This document shows positions 1-8,928 of a DNA stretch of 64,000 nucleotides, in pieces. A program made the position numbers and the translations under genes. The DNA comes from Eggerthella timonensis. GTDB taxonomy: Bacteria; Actinomycetota; Coriobacteriia; Coriobacteriales; Eggerthellaceae. Within the stretch, counting starts at the first letter, position 1, and each line of letters opens with the position of its first letter. Where the stretch lies: the NCBI RefSeq assembly GCF_900184265.1, contig NZ_FXXA01000002.1, forward strand, positions 948,734 through 1,012,733. Reading direction: 5' to 3'. The notes beneath the pieces were generated by a model, which saw only the letters and a program-made list of their open reading frames with translations, made no database searches and was not told the DNA's origin.

Positions 1-1
1 C

Positions 2-436
2 GACAACCCGCTGGAGGGCTTCTTCGACGAGAGCGCCCAGGAGGGGCAGGCGCCCAACAAGACGCCGGCCGAGCTGCAGGCCGAACTCAACCGCATCGTG
101 GAGGAGGGCATGTTCAACATATCCATTGCGAGTGTGATCGAGTTCTCCGCGCCGGATGCGACGGGCAAGGCGTACATCGAGAACGTGCCGAACAACCCCT
201 ACGACATGACCGTCGATATCACGTTGACCGATTCGGGCGAGTCGGTGTACGTGTCGAAGGGCATCGCCCCCGGCAACTACATCGAAGACATCTCCCTGGC
301 AAAGGCGCTCGAGCCCGGCATGCACGAAGCGGTGGCCACCTTCACGGCGTACGACCGAGAAACGCACGACGAGAAAGGCAAGGCGGCGGCGGAAGTGACC
401 CTGCTCATCGGGAAGGGGGGTGATGCCAGCGGGTAA
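2..436 (+). CDS. 5'-truncated surface-anchored hypothetical protein, paralogue of the 1318-1935 gene
   Basis: The reading frame is open from base 2 to the stop at 434-436, so the gene begins upstream of the window. The visible part matches the protein at 1318-1935 closely over the stretch following its membrane anchor, sharing EGMFNISIA and IENVPNN and the same beta-strand-like layout. By analogy the missing N-terminus should hold a basic segment and one membrane helix, leaving this C-terminal domain outside the cell. The two paralogues flank a secreted protein gene. I do not recognise the family; function unknown. Confidence 0.8.
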   Translation, partial: DNPLEGFFDESAQEGQAPNKTPAELQAELNRIVEEGMFNISIASVIEFSAPDATGKAYIENVPNNPYDMTVDITLTDSGESVYVSKGIAPGNYIEDISLAKALEPGMHEAVATFTAYDRETHDEKGKAAAEVTLLIGKGGDASG

Positions 437-572
437 AGAAGCTTCTGGACGAAGGCTTCGGACGAAGGCATTGCCGAAGCGCTTTCCATCAGCGGGTGCT
501 TGAGGGCGAAGACGACGGCCCCTGGTATCTCGCATCAAGTCTACGTATTGGCATACGACGAAAGGAACTACC

Positions 573-1247
573 ATGAAAAGCACGAAACTGCGCTCCATCG
601 CCGCCTGCGGCCTGGGCTGCGCCCTCGCGATGTCGCTCTCCCCGGCGGCGGCCTTTGCGGCCGACGTTACCGGGACGGGCGTCGACACGGACACGACCGA
701 TATCACCGATCTCGCGACCGATACGGACGCCTCGACCGACGTCAAGATCTTCGGTACCGACTCCCAGATCAGCGTCACCGTGCCGGTGGGCCTGACCGTG
801 GCCGCCTCCGGTGCCCCCGGCGCCGCGTTCGCTGCCGTTCCCACGAACTACTCCATCGTGAACGACTCCTACTTCGACGTGCAGGTGAAGAAGGTCAAGG
901 CCACCGAGCAGGCAGGCTGGGATTACGCCGATGCCAAGGTGACCACGACCACGGCAGTGACCAGCGGAAACACCGGTGCCATCCACATCGACCTCTTCCC
1001 GGGCATCGCTGACGGCAACGGCAAGACCACGGGCGGCGTGGCTATCACGTCCGCTGGCGTCGACACCTCGACGGGCTCTGCGGCCACCAAGTGGAAGATC
1101 GCCGCGAAGCGGAGCGCTGATGCTCCCACGTCGCTCGCCGTGGGCATCAACGGCACCACGAAGCTCGACACGGCGCTTGGCGAGGAATCCTCGGCTGCTG
1201 CCGCCGCCGCGACGCTCGTGTACACCATCGGTCGCGCAACGGCGTAA
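573..1247 (+). CDS. secreted hypothetical protein with signal peptide
   Basis: 224 residues. The start has a good ribosome site (AAAGGAAC) seven bases upstream. A Sec signal peptide is clear: a KSTKLR basic head, a hydrophobic stretch, and a likely cut after AFA near residue 29. The mature protein is rich in Thr, Asp, Ala and Val, has no Cys, and is predicted to be mostly beta strand, ending in a TLVYTIGRA strand. It resembles small repeated surface or fibre subunits in composition, but no family was recognised. It lies between two paralogous anchored proteins, so a role at the cell surface is likely. Confidence 0.8.
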   Translation: MKSTKLRSIAACGLGCALAMSLSPAAAFAADVTGTGVDTDTTDITDLATDTDASTDVKIFGTDSQISVTVPVGLTVAASGAPGAAFAAVPTNYSIVNDSYFDVQVKKVKATEQAGWDYADAKVTTTTAVTSGNTGAIHIDLFPGIADGNGKTTGGVAITSAGVDTSTGSAATKWKIAAKRSADAPTSLAVGINGTTKLDTALGEESSAAAAAATLVYTIGRATA

Positions 1248-1317
1248 CCGACAGCACGAATCCGCATGCATGCGGGGGCGCCTCGTCCAGCGCCCCCGCA
1301 GGTGAACCGATATCACG

Positions 1318-1935
1318 ATGAGCGAGGAAACGATTGCAATGACGCGAGACAAGAAAAACGAGCCGGCGCAGCGCCAGGGGAGCTCGGTCTTCGAGCGCAA
1401 GCGCGAGCTTGCCCAGAAACGCGCCCGTAGGCGCCGTCGTGTCATTGCGGCCGTGTGCTCGCTTCTCGTGGTGGCCGTTGTGGGCGCGGGCGCGCTGTGG
1501 TACTTCAATCCCTTTGAGGAAAGCGGCGGCGGCCGTTACCACAACCCCAACGCCGACGTGGGGCAGCTTGAGGGCAAGACGCCCGAGGAGATACAGGCGG
1601 AGCTCAACCGCGTGGTGGAGGAGGGCATGTTCAACATATCCATCGCCGAGGTGCTGTCGTTTCCCGACGGGACGAGCGAGGGCGACGTGCGCATCGAGAA
1701 CGTGCCGAACAACAACTACCTCATGGACGTGACGGTCAAGCTCGACGAGACGGGCGAGGAAGTGTACGAGTCGGGCATCCTCGAGCCGAACCATCACATC
1801 ACAAAAGGAACGCTGAAGGTGGACTTGGACAAGGGAACGTATCCGGCGACCGCGGTGTTCACGGCGCTCGATCCGGAAACCGAGGCCGTCGTAGGCGAGG
1901 CCGCTGCCGAGGTCACCATCATGGTGGCGGGATAA
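1318..1935 (+). CDS. membrane-anchored surface hypothetical protein
   Basis: 205 residues. A strongly basic cytoplasmic head (KRARRRRR) is followed by one membrane helix around residues 43-63 and a C-terminal domain of about 130 residues outside the cell. That domain is a paralogue of the truncated gene at the left edge of the window, sharing EGMFNISIA and IENVPNN. The start is not certain: an in-frame ATG at 1336 is an alternative and neither has a strong ribosome site. The frameshifted surface-protein gene follows after a short gap, so the two are probably cotranscribed. Function unknown. Confidence 0.8.
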   Translation: MSEETIAMTRDKKNEPAQRQGSSVFERKRELAQKRARRRRRVIAAVCSLLVVAVVGAGALWYFNPFEESGGGRYHNPNADVGQLEGKTPEEIQAELNRVVEEGMFNISIAEVLSFPDGTSEGDVRIENVPNNNYLMDVTVKLDETGEEVYESGILEPNHHITKGTLKVDLDKGTYPATAVFTALDPETEAVVGEAAAEVTIMVAG

Positions 1936-1953
1936 TGGAAGGCGTTGGTATGC

Positions 1954-4231
1954 ATGCGCTGCATCGTAGATAGCCCTGCCGAGAACCGCGTCTGCGCGGC
2001 GAGACGGGTCTTCGCGTGCGTCACGGCCCTCGTGCTGGCGGCGCTGTTCGCCTGCCTGCTGACCCCCGCGAGAGCGCTGGCCGAGCCCGCCGTGGGTCCG
2101 GGCGAGTCGGTGACCTCGTCTACGGGCGAGGCGGAGGCCAGCACCACCGTGTCGGTGTACGTGGACTCGTTCCGCATCCTCGGGCAGACGCCGGACTTGG
2201 CAGGTTCGGCCGACGAGCTGCTGAACGGGCCGGGAAGCTTGCAGGTGACCGTGGCGGGGGGCATCGCGCCGTACTACTATGCCTGGACGCGCACGATGGA
2301 CGGCGAGGGCGACGCGACGTTCTCGGACGCCGGGAGCCTTCCCGACGCTTCGTCCCCGATCACCCACGAGTTCACGGCGGGCGAGCTGGTCGAAGGCCAT
2401 GAATACGAGTACGTCCTCTCGGTCACCGACAGCGACAAAGCGGCGCCGCAGAAGGTCGAAGCGCGCATTCGCGTGGTGTGCTCGGACGCGTACGGATGGC
2501 GAGACGGCGCCGACGATACGGACGAAGAGCTGGGGGACGACGGGTACCCCCAGGTGACCGAACCGCTGTACTTCCATGACGAGTCGTCTGGCGCGGACAT
2601 CAAGGTGGCGGGCTATCTGCATCGCAGCGCGCGCATCATCGTCACGCCGCTGGACGAGTTCGACCCGACCCGCCTTGCGCTCGAGATGGGGGCGGGCAGC
2701 GCGCGTGACGGGCGCATGGGTGATCGAGGTGGTGTTCGAGGGCGGAGCGCCCGACGAGAGCGTCGATCCGTTCGTGGGCGACGTGCACGTCTCGGTGCGG
2801 TTCCCCGGGCAAGAGGCGGTGCGCGTGGCTTCGTCGAACGCGAACGTGGACGGCCTGCGCGCTTCGGTGCGCGTGGGGGAGACGTGGAACTTCCCCGAGA
2901 GCGTGCTGTTTCTCGGTCCCGATGCGCTCACGCAGCGCCCCGATTGCACGGTTGACGATGCGCGCGAGTGGCTCTCGTTCGCCACCGACGTGCTGGGTGC
3001 GTTCGCCACGCTGGGCGAGAAAACCCCGGGCGCGGGCCGCGAGGTCGCGCTCGACGTGCGCGGCGGCGGCTCGGTGGTGCCCGCACCGGACGGCGAGGGC
3101 CATGCGTGGCAGGTTGCCGACGGAGGCACCCTGCGCGCGGTGCTCCTTCCCGACGCGGGCTACCGGATCGGCGAGGTCAAGGCCTCGAACGGTGTGCCCG
3201 TGAGCGTGTCGGGCAACCGCGTGTCGCTTGGGCCGGTGAACAGCGACTGCACGCTGTCGGTGGTGTTCGAGGAGGTGCAGGCCGATCCTGCGGTGCGGCA
3301 TACCCTGACCGCCGAGGTCGTGGGCGGCCACGGCGCGGTCGATCCGGCCGAGCCGATGGAGGTGGAGCACGGGCAAAGCGCGCTCGTGCAGTTCCTTCCC
3401 GACGAAGGGTACGTAATCGACGAGGTGCTGGTGAACGGCGAGGCGGTCACGCCCTTCGCCGACGCGTACCTCGTGTCCGCCATGGTGGAGGACGTGCGGG
3501 TGACCGTGTCGTTCCGCAAGGGCACGCCCGCGCCGCAGGCGTGGTTCAGCGTGCGTGCCGACGTGGTATCGGGCGAGGGCTCGGTGTCGCCGACTGCGGC
3601 GCTCGTGCCGCTGGGCGGCAGGGCTTCCTTCTCGTTCCTTCCGGCGGAAGGCTGGCGCGTGGCCGATGTGCGCGTGAACGGCGAGAGCGTGGGAGCCCCG
3701 TCCGCGTGGACGGTGGAGCACGTGAGCGCCGACGCGGTGGTGACGGTTGCGTTCGAACAGGTGAAGGATCCCGACGTCGACCCTGATCCGGGCGACGACG
3801 ATGCGACGTTCACCGTGAACGCGAGCTCCGGAGAGCACGGCAGCATCTCGCCGGCGGGCGACGTGACGGTGCGCAAAGGGGCCGATGCCGCCTTCGCCTT
3901 CGCGCCCGACACGGGCTACAAGGTGGCCGACGTGATCGTCGACGGGACGAGCGTGGGCGCGCCGACCGCGTACACGCTGCGCGACGTGCAGGGCAACCAT
4001 ATCGTGCACGTGGAATTCAAGCCCGCGTACGACGCGGAGCCCGGTGGCTCCGGGGGCGCAGGCGTGCAGCCGGGAGGAGCCGGGCCGGGTTCGGACTTGG
4101 GTTCGGGCGGTTCCGCGACCGTGAAGACCGGCGACGTGCTGGGGGCCGCGGTGGGCATCGCGGCGGTCGCTGCGGCGGCCGCCCTGGTTGCCATCGTCGT
4201 CGCTCGGCGACGTTCGGAAAGGAGGCGGTGA
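1954..4231 (+). pseudogene. frameshifted secreted protein with four InlB-type repeats
   Basis: Two overlapping frames together make one protein of about 758 residues. The first gives a signal peptide (cut after ARALA) and a beta-rich domain up to about base 2690. The second continues with sense from about 2702 to the stop at 4229-4231. One extra base in the run of five G at 2688-2692 would explain the break. The second part has four repeats of about 70 residues, each with a GY/GW-x-V/I-x-DV-x-V-G core typical of divergent InlB B-repeats. It ends in a Gly/Pro linker, VKTGD, a membrane helix and an Arg tail, like a sortase substrate although LPxTG is not canonical. It may be a true pseudogene, phase variation at the G run, or a sequencing error. 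An in-frame TTG at 1945 is an alternative start. Confidence 0.75.
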
Positions 4232-4232
4232 C

Positions 4233-4559
4233 GTGCCTCGGGTAAAACGGTCGGTCGTTGAGCACAACGCGTTCATCTTGCTTGAGTACCTCGTGTCGCG
4301 ATCGTCGCCCGAGCCTCGTTTCGCCATCGTGTCGTACCGGACCATGACGAACGATTTGGGCATGTCCCAGAACCGCGTTCGCAACCTCGTTCGATTGCTC
4401 GTGAAGCGCGGTTACATCGAGGTGCACCATCGCTTCGCCGAAGACGGCGGAGAGCTGTCCAACGCTCATTTGATCACGAAGCAGGGCGTGGCGGCGCTTC
4501 GCGCATACGGGGAACGCTTGCGGCAGGAAAGCCATAGGGAAAGAGTGGAGGAGCTATGA
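4233..4559 (+). CDS. winged-helix (MarR-like) DNA-binding protein
   Basis: 108 residues from a GTG start, chosen because AGGAGG lies eight bases upstream at 4219-4224; the in-frame ATG at 4188 would overlap the previous gene and lacks such a site. Residues about 30-60 (YRTMTNDLGMSQNRVRNLV) form a clear helix-turn-helix, followed by a wing (GYIEVHHRF). It overlaps the next gene by four bases (ATGA), so the two are translationally coupled. It is probably a small transcription factor of this surface locus; the ligand is unknown. Confidence 0.75.
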   Translation: MPRVKRSVVEHNAFILLEYLVSRSSPEPRFAIVSYRTMTNDLGMSQNRVRNLVRLLVKRGYIEVHHRFAEDGGELSNAHLITKQGVAALRAYGERLRQESHRERVEEL

Positions 4560-5245
4560 CGGATTCGTCGATGGACGTGTCGAGCATCGTGGGCACGTTC
4601 GTGGAGAGCTTGGAGTTCAAGAAGAAGAAAATCGGGGGCATCGACGAGATGGATGCGCTCGGCAAGATCGAGGAGCTGGCCGGCCTGTACGAGGAGCGCA
4701 TCAACGACCTCGTGCGCCAGCTGGACCAGGCGAAGCGCGATGCCGAGACGGCCGCCCGACGAACCGAGGCAAGCCCACACGCCGATGCCGAGCTCGCACG
4801 GTTGCGAGCCGAGCTTGCCGAGGAGCGTTCGCGCGCGGAGGGGCTGGCCGCCAAGCTCAAGGCGCGCGAGCGCAGCGCGCCCGTTGCGCCGTCGTCCGAC
4901 GACTTCATGCGCACGCTGCAGGAAGTGCGCGCCGACGTGCTGGAGAAGGCCCGCAACGAGGCGGCGTCCATCGTCTCGCGAGCGCGCGAGAACGCCGACA
5001 CGGTGGCGAACGCCGAGCGCGAGCGACGCGATCGCGCCGTGGAGGCCGCTCGAACGGCGCGCGGGCAGGCCGAGTCGGCCATGCGCAAGCTCGCCGACGC
5101 GCTGGGGGACGTGGAGGCGCTCGAATCGGGTTTGGCCGGCGGCGCCAGCGCTGCGAGCTTCGGGGCTCAGGACGTGTACGCGCGCTTGCGCCGTGCCGAC
5201 GTGCCCAGCCCGCTCGATCCTTGGGAGCAGCCGGAATCGCGCTAG
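4556..5245 (+). CDS. coiled-coil protein, DivIVA-like
   Basis: 229 residues, nearly all helical and charged, with long heptad-like stretches at about residues 35-110 and 115-195. The N-terminal part (FVESLEFKKKKIGGIDEMDALGKIEEL) resembles the membrane-binding start of DivIVA/GpsB-type cell-pole proteins, but the match is by general character only. There is no signal peptide or membrane segment, so it is cytoplasmic. It is coupled to the preceding regulator gene by a four-base overlap and is last in the surface-protein group. A role in placing envelope proteins is possible but unproven. Confidence 0.6.
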   Translation: MTDSSMDVSSIVGTFVESLEFKKKKIGGIDEMDALGKIEELAGLYEERINDLVRQLDQAKRDAETAARRTEASPHADAELARLRAELAEERSRAEGLAAKLKARERSAPVAPSSDDFMRTLQEVRADVLEKARNEAASIVSRARENADTVANAERERRDRAVEAARTARGQAESAMRKLADALGDVEALESGLAGGASAASFGAQDVYARLRRADVPSPLDPWEQPESR

Positions 5246-5265
5246 GCGCTTGGGCTGCCTCCGCG

Positions 5266-5300
5266 AAAAAGCCCGCCCCGCGTCGACGCGAGGCGGGCTT
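5266..5300 (-). terminator. Rho-independent terminator of the Asp23 operon
   Basis: Inverted repeat AAGCCCGCC / GGCGGGCTT with a 14-base loop. On the minus strand the stem is followed by a run of T (the A-run at 5266-5270), so it stops transcripts arriving leftward from the Asp23 operon. It also lies downstream of the convergent coiled-coil gene. Confidence 0.75.
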
Positions 5301-5366
5301 GCAGCGCAGGGTGCGGAGTCCGGACGGGACGGGGCTCCGCTGCACGACGCAGAGGGGGCGACCAGC

Positions 5367-5879
5367 TTAGTTGGTGCCGTCCTGCTGCCCGTCGTCGGTG
5401 TTGGAGCCGTTCTTCTCGGCGTACTCTTCCGGCGTCATGACGTCGACCACGTTCACGGTCATCTCGACCACGTTGAGGCCGGTCATGTCCTTGAGGTCGC
5501 CGCCGACGACCTTCTTGATGTCGTCGAAGATGTCGGGAGCGGACTTGCCGTACTCCATGATGACGTCGAGGTTGATCTTAGCGTTCGTGTCGTCGACGAT
5601 GTCGGCGTCCACGCCCTTCGTCTTGTCGGCGCCGCCGAGGCCCTCCTGGATGCGGGACAGCACGTTGCCCTTCATGTCGATGATGCCGTCGATCTTCTGC
5701 GCGGCCAGCGAGGAGATCTTCTCGACGACGTTCTCGTCGATGACCAGCTTGTACACCGGTTCGGCGGACACGTCGGAGGCGGTTGCGGCGGTGTCGCTCT
5801 TCTTCTCCGTGTCCATGTCGGAGTAGGGGTTGTACGTGGAGGTGGAGGTGGCGGGCTTGGTCATGGTGCTCTGAGTCAT
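5367..5879 (-). CDS. Asp23/Gls24 family envelope stress response protein
   Basis: 170 residues. The start at 5879 is preferred over an in-frame ATG at 5900 because AGAAAGGAAC lies just upstream. After a Ser/Thr-rich head of about 50 residues comes the Asp23 domain (DUF322), recognisable from the run VEKISSLAAQKIDGI and the later VIMEYGKSAPDI and VVEMTVNVVDV. Asp23 proteins form abundant assemblies at the membrane and are tethered by AmaP. Here it is the last gene of an operon with DUF2273 and AmaP homologues, as in Gram-positive relatives. No membrane segment, as expected. Confidence 0.92.
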   Translation of the reverse strand: MTQSTMTKPATSTSTYNPYSDMDTEKKSDTAATASDVSAEPVYKLVIDENVVEKISSLAAQKIDGIIDMKGNVLSRIQEGLGGADKTKGVDADIVDDTNAKINLDVIMEYGKSAPDIFDDIKKVVGGDLKDMTGLNVVEMTVNVVDVMTPEEYAEKNGSNTDDGQQDGTN

Positions 5880-5975
5880 GGTAGTTCCTTTCTGTAGCAT
5901 GAAGAATGGGGGAGCGAACGCCTCGGGCTGCGCGAATCTCGAGAACGGGAAGGGCGCGGCACGCGAGGCTTTTCG

Positions 5976-6446
5976 CTAGTTGAACCTATCGAGGATGCTT
6001 TTCATCTGCTGGCGCGTTTTCCTGTCGCCGTCGCGGTACTTGCCGATGATCACGCCGATGGCGGCGAACACGGCCAGCAGCACGGTGGGCCAGAACCCGA
6101 CGATGAGGATGAGGGCCGCCGCGATGAAGCCGATGATGCCGTACAGCACCGCATGGCTGTGATGCTCGACGTAGGGGGAGACCGCGCGCTTCATGCTCGC
6201 GTACACGCCCTTGTCGCGCTTCGTTTCCGCCGCCGCATTCGCGATCACGTCGGACGGCGTGTCGGCCGTGCGCTGCTGGGCCTGCGGTTCCTCGCGCTTC
6301 GCGTTCGCAGGTGCGGAGGCGTTTGCATTCGCGTTCGCTCGTGCGGGTGCGGAGGCGCTCGACTGCTTCGGCTTCGGCTTGGCTGCCTGCTTCGGCTTTT
6401 GCACGGGGGCCGGCGCGGTATGGATGCGCATCGTAGACTGGGTCAT
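5976..6446 (-). CDS. DUF2273 family small membrane protein
   Basis: 156 residues. The first 85 are an Ala/Pro/Lys-rich disordered tail, unusually long for the family. Residues about 97-135 form two adjacent membrane helices (AVLYGIIGFIAAALILIVGF and PTVLLAVFAAIGVIIGKY), followed by a basic amphipathic end (DRKTRQQMKSILDRF), which is the DUF2273 pattern. It sits between the AmaP and Asp23 genes, 11 bases after the AmaP stop. DUF2273 proteins usually accompany Asp23 in envelope stress operons; the molecular role is not settled. Confidence 0.88.
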   Translation of the reverse strand: MTQSTMRIHTAPAPVQKPKQAAKPKPKQSSASAPARANANANASAPANAKREEPQAQQRTADTPSDVIANAAAETKRDKGVYASMKRAVSPYVEHHSHAVLYGIIGFIAAALILIVGFWPTVLLAVFAAIGVIIGKYRDGDRKTRQQMKSILDRFN

Positions 6447-6457
6447 GGGCGCATCAC

Positions 6458-7078
6458 CTACTCAACCACATGGGCCGGCACCGGCTTGGTCTGGTGCGGG
6501 CGATGGGTATCGTCGGTGTACTTCGTGGCCTGCTGCGTGAACGCGGGGGTCACCACGTCGGCGTCGCCGGCGAACGTGATGCGCACGGAATCCACCGGGT
6601 AGCCCGTGAAGGCCTCGAGCGTCGCGGCGATTTCGTCCTGCAGCTTCGCGCCCAGCTGTCCCAGCTCGGCGTTGCGGCCCGGATCGATCTTCGCGTGGAT
6701 GCTCATGCGCGGATCGTGCTTGTTCTCGATGTGGACCTTCACGTTGTCCGTGGACAGGCCGTGATGGCTCTCAACGACGTGCTTGACCGTGGACTGGATG
6801 GCATTCTGCGTGATGGCGATGCTGCCGTTGTCGCGCTCGAGTTCGAGCTGCGAGTTCTTGCCCGGAGCGGTGATGGCGCGAATCAACACGACCAGCAGTC
6901 CCACCGCCGTGATGCCGAGCAGCACAGCCTCCACGATGAAGAACCAAGGCATGCTCATAAGCCACGCGATAGCCGGGAACAGCGGTTCCCATGCGAACCA
7001 GAGCGTAGCGAGCACACCAACGCCCAGCACGGCAGCAACGACGAACACGATCATGCAAAAGCGCTTAAACTTTCCCAT
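6458..7078 (-). CDS. amaP: AmaP-like alkaline shock response membrane anchor protein
   Basis: 206 residues. Two membrane helices at about residues 8-30 and 43-68 are followed by a cytoplasmic Asp23-like domain (GSIAITQNAIQSTVKHVV, then KVHIENKHDPRMSIHAKID). This is the AmaP layout, in which the anchor holds Asp23 filaments at the membrane. The C-terminal 45 residues are a low-complexity His/Thr/Pro tail. It is the first gene of the leftward operon, with AAAGGCGG upstream of the ATG. Family assignment is firm; the symbol is by analogy with Firmicutes. Confidence 0.85.
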   Translation of the reverse strand: MGKFKRFCMIVFVVAAVLGVGVLATLWFAWEPLFPAIAWLMSMPWFFIVEAVLLGITAVGLLVVLIRAITAPGKNSQLELERDNGSIAITQNAIQSTVKHVVESHHGLSTDNVKVHIENKHDPRMSIHAKIDPGRNAELGQLGAKLQDEIAATLEAFTGYPVDSVRITFAGDADVVTPAFTQQATKYTDDTHRPHQTKPVPAHVVE

Positions 7079-7231
7079 AGATGCCGCCTTTCTTCAAGAA
7101 TGCGCACCGCGGTTTGCGGCGCGCTGCCGGATAGAGTGGGACTACTCTAGAAGAAAACGGCTCGGGAGTGCCTGGTCGCACGGAAGTGCAGCCGGACGTT
7201 TGCCTTGTCGTTGAAGCTTTGTAGGCGATGG

Positions 7232-8752
7232 CTACGATTGCAGGCGGGTGGATTCGACGAGGTCGATGACTTCCTGCTTGCTGTGCACGCCCAGCTTTTC
7301 GTACACGTGCTTGATGTGCATCTTCACCGTGTTGCGCGACAGGACGAACTTCTCCTCCATGAACGCGAGGTCGCGCCCGCGTGCAAGCTGTGCGAGCACG
7401 TCGGTTTCGCGCGGCGTCAGATTGTGCTCGCGTGCGACGACGGCGCAGCGAGATTCCCACGGGTCGGGATCGCTCGGGGCGGGCGCTTCCGTGGAGGACG
7501 CTGCGGAAGCGATGGGGGCTTCGGGCTGCGGTGCGGCGAAGCGCCCCGCGGTGAACGGCAGCTTCGCCACCGGGTCGTTGAACAGGTACACGAGCATGAT
7601 GACGTAGGCGAACACGATGACGAGGGAGAACGCTTCGGGCGCGGTGGCGTCCACCTGCTCCCACGTTTCGGCCAGCATGCCGAGAGCCGCGCCGACCAGA
7701 TGCCCCACCACGATGACGAGCCGCGCCGCCGCCGCGGCAAGCAGCGGTTCGGTGCACGAGCGCACGATGACGACGGCCACCACCCACACCACCACTTCGA
7801 ACAACGACGTGCCGATGCTGACCAGCACGTCTCCTCCGCCGGCTGCGAGCAGATCCAGCGCGGGCCCCAGCAGGAAGCCGGCCGCCGTGCACACGAGCGC
7901 CCCGCGGAACAGCTCGTGTACGCCGATGGCCGGCAAAAGCCCGATGGTCGCGATGATGAGCACGAGCGCCACCATCACGGCGGGTGGGGAGTCGACCGAT
8001 CCGATGGAGGAGCTCGAACGCAAAAACCCCAGCATCATGGACGCCACCACCACTCCGACGACCAGGTTTCGATTGGCGAGCGTGCGGAAGGGCAGCAGCA
8101 CCGTCGCGTACTCCTCCGAGGGTTCCGCAGATGCATCGATCCTGACGACCGGGCGTTGACGTTGCAGCGCCGCCATCACGAGGCCGGCAGCAGCAGCGAT
8201 GAGAGCGCTCCCGATGACGAACGCGCCCACGTCTCCCAGCTGGGCGAACGCAGCCAACGCCTCCGCCGCCTCCTTCAGCACAAACGCGCTCAGGATGCCC
8301 AGCGCCGACACCTGTGCGACGAGGCGGTAGGGAAGCGTGGCGCTCAGGCAGACGAGCGCCACGCTCAACGGCGCGCCGATGCCCTTGAGCAGGAAGAATG
8401 CGAGGGATGCGACAACGGCCCGCGTGGAGCCGTCGAACGGCCCCGAGCTCAGCATGATCGCGCTGCCGAACGCGTAGGCGACGAGGGCGGCACCGGAGGC
8501 GATGGTCAGGAAGCGCGTGAGGTCGCAGTGCTCGGCGCGCGCACCGTGCAAGCGCCGCCGCACCCCGACGAACAGAGCGATGTACACGATGAGCGAGGAG
8601 ACGCGCATGGCGAGGTCGCCGCCTGGCGGGTCGAGCAGCATCAAGGCGGCCCCGTCGCTCGTCCAGATTCCCGCGAACAGACAGGCCAATCCTGCTGCAA
8701 CTATGCCGAACGACGCGCTTCGCGCGGCGCTCTGTTCGCGTGCGGGTTTCAT
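7232..8752 (-). CDS. membrane-spanning LuxR-type transcriptional regulator
   Basis: 506 residues. The first ~390 contain about twelve hydrophobic segments; the last ~65 are a LuxR/GerE helix-turn-helix (LTPRETDVLAQLARGRD then SRNTVKMHIKHVYEKLGV). This regulator type is abundant in Eggerthella and often sits beside the redox enzyme it controls. The ATG at 8752 is used; a TTG one codon earlier is possible. It is divergent from a Tat-exported flavoprotein, and the 176-base gap holds the near-palindrome CCCAT-C-ATGGG at 8823-8833. The likely target is that flavoprotein gene; the membrane part may sense its substrate. Two paralogues lie in this window (37.6 and 61.7 kb). Confidence 0.9.
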   Translation of the reverse strand: MKPAREQSAARSASFGIVAAGLACLFAGIWTSDGAALMLLDPPGGDLAMRVSSLIVYIALFVGVRRRLHGARAEHCDLTRFLTIASGAALVAYAFGSAIMLSSGPFDGSTRAVVASLAFFLLKGIGAPLSVALVCLSATLPYRLVAQVSALGILSAFVLKEAAEALAAFAQLGDVGAFVIGSALIAAAAGLVMAALQRQRPVVRIDASAEPSEEYATVLLPFRTLANRNLVVGVVVASMMLGFLRSSSSIGSVDSPPAVMVALVLIIATIGLLPAIGVHELFRGALVCTAAGFLLGPALDLLAAGGGDVLVSIGTSLFEVVVWVVAVVIVRSCTEPLLAAAAARLVIVVGHLVGAALGMLAETWEQVDATAPEAFSLVIVFAYVIMLVYLFNDPVAKLPFTAGRFAAPQPEAPIASAASSTEAPAPSDPDPWESRCAVVAREHNLTPRETDVLAQLARGRDLAFMEEKFVLSRNTVKMHIKHVYEKLGVHSKQEVIDLVESTRLQS

Positions 8753-8819
8753 CAACGTGCGAATTCCCTCCCGGACATCTCATCGTCATTGCGGGCATCA
8801 TTATAAGGGTTTATGCAAG

Positions 8820-8838
8820 TACGCCCATCATGGGTGTA
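8820..8838. promoter_or_regulatory. dyad in the divergent LuxR/flavoprotein intergenic region
   Basis: An imperfect 19-base palindrome centred on CCCAT-C-ATGGG lies about 90 bases upstream of the flavoprotein start and 70 bases from the regulator start. Its place and symmetry suit an operator for the LuxR-type regulator, but no binding site for this family can be confirmed from sequence. Confidence 0.35.
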
Positions 8839-8928
8839 GGCAGCTTCAACCATTTCGATACTGTTGAATCCGCAAGGCAATGCCCGGCGCGGCCGAACGC
8901 GCTCGGGCTCAAGGGAGGAGTAAGAACC

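Noticed and set aside
1147-3129. Long open frame on the minus strand opposite the surface-protein genes
   Set aside because: Composition (Arg/His/Ala-rich, no family) and opposition to well-supported genes with signal peptides and ribosome sites mark it as a high-GC shadow frame.
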